A stretch of DNA of 5,092 nucleotides, from NCBI GenBank assembly GCA_937959095.1, contig CALGLY010000789.1, forward strand, positions 1 to 5,092, written 5' to 3'. Both the position numbers and the translations under genes were made by a program. The notes under the pieces were generated by a model. The model was not told where the DNA came from. It was given only the letters and a program-made list of their open reading frames with translations, and ran no database searches. Positions 1-5,092 of this stretch are shown here, piece after piece. How positions within the stretch are numbered: position 1 is the first letter of the stretch; each line of letters starts with the position of its first letter. The DNA is from an uncultured Saprospiraceae bacterium. GTDB lineage: Bacteria; Bacteroidota; Bacteroidia; Chitinophagales; Saprospiraceae.

Positions 1-28
1 GACGACGGCTTATTTTATGATTCTGCAT
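1..28 (-). CDS. Probable start of a DUF1501-family gene (N-terminal 9 codons only)
   Basis: Reading leftwards from an ATG at 28-26, the window ends in an open frame encoding MQNHKISRR. A short polar N-terminus ending in S-R-R resembles the beginning of a twin-arginine signal (SRRxFLK). DUF1501 proteins of Bacteroidota, which have a sulfatase-like fold, often begin this way, and DUF1501 genes usually lie directly downstream of DUF1800 genes in the same direction, as here. The next codon begins with C, so the rest of the motif is not visible. The leader before the ATG is A/T-rich with no Shine-Dalgarno sequence, as is usual in this phylum. The identification rests on nine residues plus gene order and is an inference. 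The opposing reading is a plus-strand C-terminal tail DDGLFYDSA ending at 30. Confidence 0.45.
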
Positions 29-47
29 GAATTTTAGATTTTTATTT

Positions 48-121
48 TTTGAACCATATAAGGCATATAAGAACATATAAGTAGCACTTTGCCGTGTTTT
101 ATATGCCTTATATGGTTCAAA
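48..121. repeat. 23-bp perfect inverted repeat with nested CATATAAG repeats
   Basis: The arms at 48-70 and 99-121 are perfect reverse complements of 23 bases, separated by a 28-base loop. The left side carries three direct copies of CATATAAG at 55-62, 64-71 and 74-81; the third lies in the loop. The right arm ends one base before the DUF1800 stop codon (123-125), so on the minus strand the hairpin starts just after DUF1800 ends. It could terminate or attenuate DUF1800 transcription, or stabilise the 3' end of its mRNA. No long T-run follows on the minus strand, so it is not a classical intrinsic terminator. From memory, similar CTTATATG/CATATAAG palindromes occur between genes in other Bacteroidota, which would make it a dispersed intergenic repeat; this was not searched. 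Confidence 0.8.
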
Positions 122-122
122 T

Positions 123-1973
123 TTATTTCTGAATAGCATACTCTGGCGCAATAAAAACCAAATACAAAGCCACCTTCACCTTATCCCCATTACCCGACAC
201 ACTTTCCACAGCATTAATAATATTCGCTTTCGTAGTATCCGAAAGTAAGCCGCCCGTGAGGATTAAATTCAATCGCTCTACGAGGGCGGGCGCGTCATTG
301 GCTAAGGCTTCTTCGTCCGATAAATCCAAGTAGATGTAGTCTATAGGTTTCAAATCGGACTCCTCGTAGCTTGGTGCATTCATTACGGTATTGCTGGCGA
401 CTACCGATATTTCGCCATAGTATTCATTGATAAACCAATCGTAGACTAAATTCATATAATTGATAGCCGTGGCAGAGGTATGAATCTGAAATTCAGGTGC
501 GACTAAATCGGCATCTGCAACTGCGCCATTGGGCTGGAATTCGGGTAGGTAAAAATTGAATACGCTCGGTGAGGCTAAGATGCCTTGGCTTACTGCATCA
601 TCAAACAGATAGCCCCAATTCCATAGTCTACCAGACTGATTGGTGGCATTGAAGGCGCGTAAAGCTTGTGTGTAGATAAGCAAAGGTTCACGCAATTTGC
701 CACTATAGGCATGTTCCTTCCAAGAGCAATCTATTGCTTCCGAATCGGTGAGGATGGCACGAAAAACGGCTTTTAAATCACCTCTTATACCATTTCCATT
801 ATCATTAAATGCTGCTGCTACTCGCTCCACATAAGCAGGCGAAGGATTGGATTTCACTAAGCGTTGAATCAGTAACTTCCCGATGAACGGCCCGACATTC
901 GGATGATTAAATAAATTATCAATTGCTGCATTAATATCTTGTAGGGTGCTTTGCCCTGCTGGAACGCTTTGTCCATTCAGCAAGTATTTTGGCCCTGCTT
1001 CGTGCCACGCATCGAACGGAATCATCGGTTGCCAAGCTACTACCGTAATTGGGCTTTCATTGTACTCATTGCCCCACTCCACAGGATAAGCCGAGTAATC
1101 GTCCCAGGGCCAATAGTAGCCCGAAGGCGCAAGTCCTGTGAAAATTTTGGCAAATTCTTTGATGTCGTTATTGTCATAAGTAGGGATGTCATTGCCGTTG
1201 GTGTCTTTTTTGCGTGTTCCATCTTGGTTTAGTTCAAATAAGCCAATAGAGAACAATTGCATGATTTCGCGGGCATAGTTTTCATCGGGATGAATATTGT
1301 TGGCGACATCCGATTTTGGATTATTGATATGACTCAAATAGAAACCCATCATCGGGTGCAGCGATATATCATAGAGCAAGTCGCGGTAGTTGCCGAAGGC
1401 ATTTTGGTAAAGCAAATCGTAATAATCTGCCATGCCTGGCCCGCTCAATTGTAAGTTCGACTTTTCTGAAATTACAAAGATTTGACTTAGTGCTTGTGCC
1501 GCGCGTTGTCGGAGATGGTCGTCTTCTTTTAGGATATTATCCCACCAAGCCATTTTCCAATAATACCAATATGGAACTACTGCATCGCCTGCATTCACGA
1601 CCGTATTATAGCCCCATTTATTGATATATAAGGGCTTGAAATGTTCCCAAATATCCCAAGTTGTTTGCTGAAAATCGGACTGTGGCGGCAAGGCAAATTG
1701 TGCCTCTAACCAAGTCGAAATTCCTTGATTGGCGACTGTTTGGATGGTTTCATAATCCGCGCCTAGTGAAGCGTAATTCAAAAAACGGGCAGCAGCGTAT
1801 TCATCCACGCCAAGTCCTGTGCCATTTGCGGTATTATTCATATGGATAGGATTATCAGCACTTGATGTTACTGCCACGTCTGAAAAATGTCCTGCGCCTA
1901 CATAGTCATGGTAGACTTGCGCTTGTAGCGTAATGCAAAGACAGCAACTGTAAAAAATTAGTTTATATCTCAT
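123..1973 (-). CDS. DUF1800 family secreted protein, 616 aa
   Basis: This is a complete DUF1800 (PF08811) protein of unknown biochemical function. I start it at ATG 1973-1971, which gives MRYKLIFYSCCLCITLQA, a short signal peptide with likely cleavage after A18. The frame stays open another 42 codons upstream, but that extension is polar, would hide the signal peptide and begins inside a hairpin. The mature protein begins QVYHDYVGAGH, like many Bacteroidota members. Family landmarks follow in order: ARFLNYASLGA (62-72), LRQRAAQALSQIFVIS (154-169), AFGNYRDLLYDISLHPMMG (192-210), the hallmark PDENYAREIMQLFSIGL (229-245), KLREPL (426-431), SPSVFNFYLPEFQP (468-481) and a C-terminal LVFIAPEYAIQK. 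No type IX secretion sorting domain is visible, so it probably stays in the periplasm or is anchored through partners. DUF1800 genes typically pair with DUF1501 genes, and a likely DUF1501 start lies 94 bases downstream. There is no frameshift or truncation. Confidence 0.93.
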   Translation of the reverse strand: MRYKLIFYSCCLCITLQAQVYHDYVGAGHFSDVAVTSSADNPIHMNNTANGTGLGVDEYAAARFLNYASLGADYETIQTVANQGISTWLEAQFALPPQSDFQQTTWDIWEHFKPLYINKWGYNTVVNAGDAVVPYWYYWKMAWWDNILKEDDHLRQRAAQALSQIFVISEKSNLQLSGPGMADYYDLLYQNAFGNYRDLLYDISLHPMMGFYLSHINNPKSDVANNIHPDENYAREIMQLFSIGLFELNQDGTRKKDTNGNDIPTYDNNDIKEFAKIFTGLAPSGYYWPWDDYSAYPVEWGNEYNESPITVVAWQPMIPFDAWHEAGPKYLLNGQSVPAGQSTLQDINAAIDNLFNHPNVGPFIGKLLIQRLVKSNPSPAYVERVAAAFNDNGNGIRGDLKAVFRAILTDSEAIDCSWKEHAYSGKLREPLLIYTQALRAFNATNQSGRLWNWGYLFDDAVSQGILASPSVFNFYLPEFQPNGAVADADLVAPEFQIHTSATAINYMNLVYDWFINEYYGEISVVASNTVMNAPSYEESDLKPIDYIYLDLSDEEALANDAPALVERLNLILTGGLLSDTTKANIINAVESVSGNGDKVKVALYLVFIAPEYAIQK

Positions 1974-1992
1974 ATCTTGTGTTTGTCTATTG

Positions 1993-2000
1993 CAAAGATG
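1993..2000 (-). promoter_or_regulatory. Possible -7 element of the DUF1800 promoter
   Basis: On the minus strand this reads CATCTTTG, one mismatch from the Bacteroidota -7 consensus TAnnTTTG. It lies 19 bases upstream of the chosen DUF1800 start codon, implying a short leader. There is no TTG -33 element at the usual spacing, so the promoter would be weak without an activator. The palindrome at 2023-2036 is centred about 40 bases upstream of the implied transcription start and could supply that activation. The element is short and the call is tentative. Confidence 0.25.
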
Positions 2001-2019
2001 AAGCTTATTTGACTTCCTT

Positions 2020-2039
2020 TTTTTGATATAGGTCAAAAA
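2020..2039. promoter_or_regulatory. FNR-box-like palindrome (candidate Crp/Fnr operator)
   Basis: A 7-bp inverted repeat, TTTTTGA and TCAAAAA around six bases, contains TTGAT-ATAG-GTCAA at 2023-2036. This matches the FNR-type consensus TTGAT-N4-ATCAA at nine of ten defined positions. It lies between the divergent DUF1800 and LytTR regulator genes, with its centre about 56 bases upstream of the DUF1800 ATG and about 111 bases upstream of the regulator ATG. A centre near -40 relative to the possible DUF1800 promoter fits a class II activator site. The surrounding A and T runs make a chance match fairly likely, and no Crp/Fnr gene is in the window. Confidence 0.35.
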
Positions 2040-2072
2040 GTGAAATGTTACTACTTGGATAGATGTAGTTTG

Positions 2073-2100
2073 TTTGGCTTGCTCGTACGGGCAAGCCAAA
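2073..2100. repeat. 10-bp perfect inverted repeat upstream of the LytTR regulator
   Basis: TTTGGCTTGC at 2073-2082 and GCAAGCCAAA at 2091-2100 are perfect reverse complements around the 8-base loop TCGTACGG. The right arm ends 40 bases before the response regulator start codon. Neither strand has a T-run after the hairpin, so an intrinsic terminator is unlikely. It is more plausibly a protein-binding palindrome or a 5'-leader hairpin of the regulator mRNA, possibly for self-control. It lacks the spaced direct repeats typical of LytTR-domain sites. Confidence 0.6.
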
Positions 2101-2140
2101 TTATTCGAACAGTAACAGTGAAATAAAACTACTGCACATT

Positions 2141-2869
2141 ATGAATTGCATCATCGTAGATGACGAACCTCTAGCACGCGAAGGCATGGAACTCAATGTA
2201 GAAGATGTTCCTTTTCTGAATTTAGTTGGACAATTCGGGACGGCTTTGGCTGCCAATGACTTCTTGATGCGCAAGGAAGTCGATTTGATGTTCTTGGATA
2301 TTCAGATGCCTGGCATCACGGGTTTGGATTATTTAAAAACCTTGAAGAATCCACCTTTAGTCATTCTCTCCACGGCTTATCCGCAATATGCCCTTGATGG
2401 TTTTGAATTGGATGTAGTAGACTACTTGGTGAAGCCTGTGCGGATGGAACGTTTCTTGAAAGCGGTAAACAAAGCGAAAGCCTTGTATGATTTGCATAAA
2501 CCTAAAATCACGCAAAATGAAGTGGTAGAAGTAGAACAAGAGTTCATGTACCTGAAAGCGGATAGAAAATATATTCGTGTCTTTTTCAAAGATATTAAGT
2601 ACATCAAAGGTATGAAGGACTATGTGATGCTGTATACTCAAGAAAATAAAAAGATAATGACCGCCATGAATATCAAAACAATTCACAAGCAATTGCCGCC
2701 TTCTATTTTTGCGCGCGTCAATAAATCCTACCTTATCAATATCAATTATATCGACGAAGTAGAGATTGATTTCATACAACTTTCTGGGGAAGAAATTCCG
2801 CTTGGGCGTACTTATAAGGAGGCATTTATTCAAAATTATATCAAAGGCAATTTGATAGGAAGAAAGTAA
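2141..2869 (+). CDS. LytTR-family DNA-binding response regulator, 242 aa
   Basis: This is a two-component response regulator of the LytR/AlgR type. The receiver domain (about 1-115) opens with MNCIIVDDEPLAREGM, giving the acidic pocket D7, D8 and E9. The phosphoacceptor is D53 in FLDIQMP, followed by T78 in LSTAY and Y95 and K98 in DYLVKP, so all switch residues are present and phosphorylation should work. A linker near 116-134 leads to a LytTR DNA-binding domain (PF04397, about 135-240) with the typical FARVNKSYLININYI block (190-204) and a C-terminal IPLGRTYKEAF. The length is normal for the family. The start ATG begins a standard receiver fold, so no other start is needed; no Shine-Dalgarno sequence is visible. 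Its usual partner is a LytS-like kinase encoded next to it. Here the only such kinase is partial, 1.7 kb away and on the other strand, so pairing is uncertain. Target genes are unknown. Confidence 0.95.
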   Translation: MNCIIVDDEPLAREGMELNVEDVPFLNLVGQFGTALAANDFLMRKEVDLMFLDIQMPGITGLDYLKTLKNPPLVILSTAYPQYALDGFELDVVDYLVKPVRMERFLKAVNKAKALYDLHKPKITQNEVVEVEQEFMYLKADRKYIRVFFKDIKYIKGMKDYVMLYTQENKKIMTAMNIKTIHKQLPPSIFARVNKSYLININYIDEVEIDFIQLSGEEIPLGRTYKEAFIQNYIKGNLIGRK

Positions 2870-2903
2870 GGCAAGGGAGAAAATTATTGAGCCCATTTTT
2901 ACA

Positions 2904-2918
2904 AAAAGATGCTTTTTC
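2904..2918 (+). terminator. Weak hairpin after the response regulator, possible terminator
   Basis: AAAAAG at 2904-2909 and CTTTTT at 2913-2918 can pair around the 3-base loop ATG, 35 bases after the regulator stop codon. The stem is almost all A-T with one G-C pair, so it would be unstable, but the terminal T-run is on the correct side for plus-strand termination. A promoter-like element lies just downstream, which supports separate transcription of the lipoprotein gene. Confidence 0.25.
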
Positions 2919-2934
2919 AGGATGGAAATATAAA

Positions 2935-2942
2935 TAATTTTG
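2935..2942 (+). promoter_or_regulatory. Bacteroidota -7 promoter element for the lipoprotein gene
   Basis: TAATTTTG matches the Bacteroidota housekeeping sigma -7 consensus TAnnTTTG at every defined position. About 17-21 bases upstream is only a T-rich stretch (2914-2918, TTTTT), a poor match to the TTG -33 element. Transcription would start near 2949, leaving a leader of nearly 60 bases before the lipoprotein ATG at 3007. That leader ends in ACACAAAAAAAGATAG, an A-rich stretch that suits initiation without a Shine-Dalgarno sequence. Confidence 0.5.
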
Positions 2943-2998
2943 TGTCGTTCTTATTATCCGATTGTTAACATATAAACAATCCATTTTTAGACACAAAA
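2938..2998. repeat. Nested inverted repeats in the lipoprotein promoter and leader
   Basis: The outer arms TTTTGTGTC (2938-2946) and GACACAAAA (2990-2998) are perfect 9-base reverse complements. Inside them, GATTGTT (2960-2966) and AACAATC (2975-2981) form a 7-bp hairpin with an 8-base loop. The outer left arm overlaps the -7 element, and the inner hairpin would lie in the transcribed leader. Bound protein could therefore act on the promoter, and the inner hairpin could act in the mRNA. No riboswitch class is recognised. In AT-rich DNA either repeat could be accidental. Confidence 0.45.
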
Positions 2999-3006
2999 AA
3001 AGATAG

Positions 3007-3453
3007 ATGAAAAAGTTTTTGTTTTTCGCATTGATGGCAAGCCTCGCATTCGCAACTACTTCTTGTGACGATGACACCGAGCATATGCACGGCGATGAAG
3101 ATGGTAAATTCCAATACCATGTACATATTGATACGCCTACTACTGATGATAAAAAAGTGGGTGATATGCTAGGCATCAAAGTAACTTTTGAGTCGGAAGC
3201 AGAGAAGACGGTGCATCATGTGAATGTGCGTATCTACAATAAAGCGACTGAAGAAGAAATTTACAACCAGCCAGAATCGGCGCATGTACACCAAGAAAAT
3301 GGCTTATATACCTTTGAGGATGAAGTGATGCTAAACGGCGATAATGGCGTAGAAGCGTATACCGATTGGGTGCTAGAAGCTAAAGTGTGGGGACATGAAG
3401 CTGGCGTAGAAGAAACCGTGGAAACGGTAGAATTTCATGTGCATCCGAATTAA
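3007..3453 (+). CDS. Histidine-rich outer-membrane lipoprotein, 148 aa, function unknown
   Basis: I do not recognise a named gene. The N-terminus MKKFLFFALMASLAFATTSC is a lipoprotein signal peptide with the acylated cysteine at C20, the only cysteine in the protein. DDD directly follows it (21-23), resembling the acidic lipoprotein export signal that sends Bacteroidota lipoproteins to the cell surface. The roughly 128-residue mature part is acidic and holds 11 histidines, mostly in HxH pairs: HMH (26-28), HVH (38-40), HVH (93-95) and HVH (144-146), plus HH at 70-71 and H130. Alternating hydrophobic and polar residues suggest a beta-sandwich, and the C-terminus ends in FHVHPN. Clustered histidines suggest binding of a divalent metal such as zinc or copper; this is inference. 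It could belong to a Bacteroidota lipoprotein family such as DUF4625, which was not checked. The gene follows the LytTR regulator by 137 bases with its own apparent promoter. Confidence 0.85.
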   Translation: MKKFLFFALMASLAFATTSCDDDTEHMHGDEDGKFQYHVHIDTPTTDDKKVGDMLGIKVTFESEAEKTVHHVNVRIYNKATEEEIYNQPESAHVHQENGLYTFEDEVMLNGDNGVEAYTDWVLEAKVWGHEAGVEETVETVEFHVHPN

Positions 3454-3469
3454 TGAGCGAATGAAGAAA

Positions 3470-3508
3470 TTTTGAATGAGTGAATAGATTTTATTCACTC
3501 ATTCAAAA
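3470..3508. terminator. 17-bp-stem hairpin between convergent genes, likely bidirectional terminator
   Basis: The arms TTTTGAATGAGTGAATA (3470-3486) and TATTCACTCATTCAAAA (3492-3508) are perfect reverse complements around the 5-base loop GATTT. The hairpin fills most of the 62-base gap between the stop codons of the plus-strand lipoprotein and the minus-strand GSCFA gene, the expected place for a shared terminator. The T and A runs sit at the base of the stem rather than after it, so the poly-U tail is not classical on either strand. The stem itself is strong. Confidence 0.7.
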
Positions 3509-3515
3509 AACTTAC

Positions 3516-4508
3516 TTAGTGGTTCATTAAGCCTTCCTCAAAAACAAGTCGTTCCTCTCGAAAATCCAAAAAAGTATACTGCCTAGAAAGCACCGCTATT
3601 TTTTCCAATTGTTTCTTTAAAAAAGCCTGATGCCCATCTGATTTCACATGGAAAGGACGATGTGTAGCGGCTTGTTGTAACTTAGTAAGTTGCTTATTCA
3701 ATTGCTTGGTTTCTTCAGAAAAAAGGCTTTTCTCGAAGACTTCCCACACATAATCTATCGCTACTTCCGAAGGATGCAGCAAGTCGGCTTGATAGAACCG
3801 ATAGTCGCGTAAGTCATCCATCACGATTTCATAGGCAGGAAAATAATGCACAAAATCGAAGGCTTCGCAAAGCGCATCAATAGCAAGTAGAAGCGTGGCT
3901 TTGCTCCGTTGGTTTTCGATAATACCATCCCGAATATGCCGCACAGGACTGACGGTAAGCAGTATTTCTATCTCTGAATTTTTAGTCTTTAATTTTTGAA
4001 ATAAAGGACGATAGGCTGCTACTATTTCAGCAATATCGAGTCGCCGTTTTTGAAACTTAGTAGCAGGAATTTTATGACAATTGGCTACTATCTCTTGTTG
4101 TTCCAGATGCTCATAGACATAGGCAGTACCGAAAGTCAAAATCAGGCGATTGCTACTATGTAATACCTTACTTGCTTGCGTAGACGTAGCTCGAATATTC
4201 GCTAAAACCTCCGCTTTATCTAAGCCTGAAAACTGACTGTGATGCTGAAAACTATGCCAAATGCCATTGTGCTGTACCAAGTCCTTTTCGCTAAAAGAGT
4301 AGTCCTCCAAAAGCAATTGCAAGCCCTTTCCTATAGACATTGGATTGTATAAAATACCAAAAGGGTTGCGGCAAATCGGGAATTTCAACCGCTCTAGGCG
4401 CGCACCGATATGTTCTGCGAAGCAGGAACCAATACTAACAATAGGAGTCTGATGATGAAGTTGGAAAGGAAAATTTGGTGTGGGAACTAGGGTACGAAAA
4501 TTCTTCAT
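3516..4508 (-). CDS. GSCFA domain protein, 330 aa (SGNH/GDSL-like hydrolase fold)
   Basis: The protein carries the signature GSCFA at 27-31, which names its family (PF08885), and it covers the usual length of about 320 residues. Other landmarks are RNPFGILYNP (47-56), LTFGTAYVY (124-132), NCHKIP (143-148), LLTVSPVRHIRDG (183-195), SKATL (202-206) and YQADLLHPS (239-247). The pattern fits an SGNH/GDSL-type esterase fold: S28 would be the nucleophile in the first block, G127 would lie in a later block, and D242 with H245 form the DxxH block. No substrate is established for the family. There is no signal peptide or membrane segment, so it is predicted to be cytoplasmic. The start at 4508 gives MKNFRTLVPTPNFPF, a normal family N-terminus. 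The kinase gene ends 64 bases upstream on the same strand, but a terminator-like hairpin lies between them, so co-transcription would need read-through. Confidence 0.93.
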   Translation of the reverse strand: MKNFRTLVPTPNFPFQLHHQTPIVSIGSCFAEHIGARLERLKFPICRNPFGILYNPMSIGKGLQLLLEDYSFSEKDLVQHNGIWHSFQHHSQFSGLDKAEVLANIRATSTQASKVLHSSNRLILTFGTAYVYEHLEQQEIVANCHKIPATKFQKRRLDIAEIVAAYRPLFQKLKTKNSEIEILLTVSPVRHIRDGIIENQRSKATLLLAIDALCEAFDFVHYFPAYEIVMDDLRDYRFYQADLLHPSEVAIDYVWEVFEKSLFSEETKQLNKQLTKLQQAATHRPFHVKSDGHQAFLKKQLEKIAVLSRQYTFLDFREERLVFEEGLMNH

Positions 4509-4525
4509 ACGCTGCTATTTTGGAG

Positions 4526-4563
4526 AAAAAAGATATGTCATATTTCAAGAACATGACATATCT
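4526..4563 (-). terminator. Intrinsic terminator after the histidine kinase gene
   Basis: On the minus strand AGATATGTCAT (4563-4553) and ATGACATATCT (4541-4531) form a perfect 11-bp stem around an 11-base loop. The stem runs directly into six T residues (4531-4526, the first shared with the stem). It begins nine bases after the kinase stop codon, the classical position and order for an intrinsic terminator. The stem is A/T-rich, so termination may be partial and some transcripts may continue into the GSCFA gene, whose ATG lies 17 bases beyond the T-run. Confidence 0.6.
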
Positions 4564-4572
4564 AATCCTATT

Positions 4573-5092
4573 TTAAATCTCGCCACCTACTTGCTTAATT
4601 TGCAAGTCAATGATCGGAATACGCACTTCTACGCGCGTACCGAGGGCATCGCCTGTAGCGGGATCTTCCAAGTCTATAATCTGGATAAATTCCTTATCCT
4701 CATTGTATATATTCAAAATTTCGAGTCGCTTTTCGGTAATGGCAGTCCCCATTGATTTGTGCTTTTTATAGCTTTCACTTTTCGACTGCAATTCGCGCGC
4801 GCGCTTCCGCCCTACTCCATTATCTTCTATAATGCACACTACGGTGTCATCATCTTCTAGCTCGAATTTTATCTGAATTAAGCCATTTTCGCGCGGACGC
4901 AAACCATGCTCAATCGAATTTTCGACATAGGGCTGAATAATCATAGTTGGCACACCGAAAATATCTTCTTCTATTTCATCATCCACACTCACTTTATAAT
5001 CCAAGCGATCCCCGAAGCGCAATTTGGCATTTACATCTAAGTAATCTTTCAGGAATTCTATTTCCTGCTCCAAAGAGATAATTTCTTGCTCC
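4573..5092 (-). CDS. LytS-type sensor histidine kinase, C-terminal part (cut by window edge)
   Basis: The visible 172 or so residues are the end of a membrane-type histidine kinase of the LytS family (PF06580 plus HATPase_c). The frame is open to the right edge, beginning EQEIISLEQEIEFLKDYLD, and continues through KLRFGDRL, the stretch that normally follows the phosphorylated histidine box. That histidine and all sensor and membrane parts lie outside the window. The ATP-binding domain is intact: the N box QPYVENSIEHG with its asparagine codon at 4918-4920, the G1 box EDNGVG (aspartate codon 4822-4824), and the G2-like SMGTAITEKRLEILN. It ends TRVEVRIPIIDLQIKQVGGEI. Such kinases normally phosphorylate a LytTR regulator encoded beside them. 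A LytTR regulator exists at 2141-2869, but on the opposite strand with two genes between. The TTG at 5073 is not a start, because family homology continues upstream of it. Confidence 0.92.
   Translation of the reverse strand, partial: EQEIISLEQEIEFLKDYLDVNAKLRFGDRLDYKVSVDDEIEEDIFGVPTMIIQPYVENSIEHGLRPRENGLIQIKFELEDDDTVVCIIEDNGVGRKRARELQSKSESYKKHKSMGTAITEKRLEILNIYNEDKEFIQIIDLEDPATGDALGTRVEVRIPIIDLQIKQVGGEI

Noticed and set aside
1..30. Plus-strand C-terminal tail DDGLFYDSA ending at TGA 28-30
   Set aside because: It is too short to identify. The opposite-strand reading MQNHKISRR fits the known DUF1800-DUF1501 gene order better, but the tail cannot be fully excluded.
55..81. CATATAAG direct repeats as a mini CRISPR or tandem array
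   Set aside because: The units are 8 bases with 1-2 base spacers and belong to a larger palindrome, so they do not fit a CRISPR array.
951..1849. Several plus-strand open frames within the DUF1800 gene
   Set aside because: All are antisense to a gene with strong family motifs along its whole length and show no recognisable domains.
1974..2099. 42-codon N-terminal extension of the DUF1800 frame
   Set aside because: It is polar, starts within the 2073-2100 hairpin, overlaps the FNR-like site and would bury the clear signal peptide that begins at 1973.
2109..2120. Tandem ACAGT motifs upstream of the regulator as a LytTR binding site
   Set aside because: The two copies are only 6 bases apart, not the roughly 21-22 bases between LytTR half-sites, and the motif is too short to support.
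2357..2896. Long open frame of 179 codons on the minus strand
   Set aside because: It lies antisense to the well-supported LytTR regulator, and its translation is rich in F, I and H without family motifs, as expected for a shadow frame.
4480..4755. Plus-strand open frame of 91 codons
   Set aside because: It overlaps the GSCFA start, the terminator and the kinase 3' end in antisense and has no recognisable features.
4573..5073. TTG at 5073 as the start of a short standalone ATPase protein
   Set aside because: Histidine kinase homology continues upstream of the TTG in the same frame to the window edge, so this is a truncated larger gene.

Overview
The window looks like a chromosomal piece from a member of the Bacteroidota. 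The reasons are the protein families (a DUF1800 secreted protein, a LytTR response regulator, a GSCFA protein and a LytS-type histidine kinase), the near absence of Shine-Dalgarno sequences, A-rich leaders before start codons, a perfect TAnnTTTG-type -7 element before the lipoprotein gene, and a lipoprotein whose acylated cysteine is followed by three aspartates. DNA composition is moderately AT-rich. The order cannot be fixed from sequence alone.

Layout from left to right. Positions 1-28 on the minus strand probably hold the first nine codons of a DUF1501-type gene, with a twin-arginine-like start. A 23-bp perfect inverted repeat (48-121) follows. Next is the complete DUF1800 gene on the minus strand (123-1973). 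A 167-bp divergent intergenic region (1974-2140) carries an FNR-box-like palindrome and a separate 10-bp hairpin. It leads into a plus-strand LytTR response regulator (2141-2869). A 137-bp spacer with a good Bacteroidota promoter and two inverted repeats, one inside the other, precedes a small histidine-rich lipoprotein (3007-3453, plus). A 17-bp-stem hairpin (3470-3508) separates this from the convergent GSCFA gene (3516-4508, minus). A hairpin with a T-run (4526-4563) separates GSCFA from the 3' part of a LytS-type histidine kinase (from 4573, minus), which runs off the right edge.

How the genes may work together. DUF1800 and DUF1501 genes are commonly neighbours, so the left end is probably a two-gene secreted-protein unit. 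The palindrome upstream of DUF1800 could place it under a Crp/Fnr-type regulator. The kinase and the LytTR regulator belong to families that normally form a two-component pair, but here they lie about 1.7 kb apart on opposite strands with two unrelated genes between them. They may be a split pair, or each may have another partner. The lipoprotein (11 histidines, four HxH motifs) is the least understood gene and a candidate metal-binding envelope protein. No tRNA, rRNA, insertion sequence, CRISPR array or phage gene was seen. No gene-free stretch exceeds 300 bases. I found no clear evidence of a wholly new multi-gene system.
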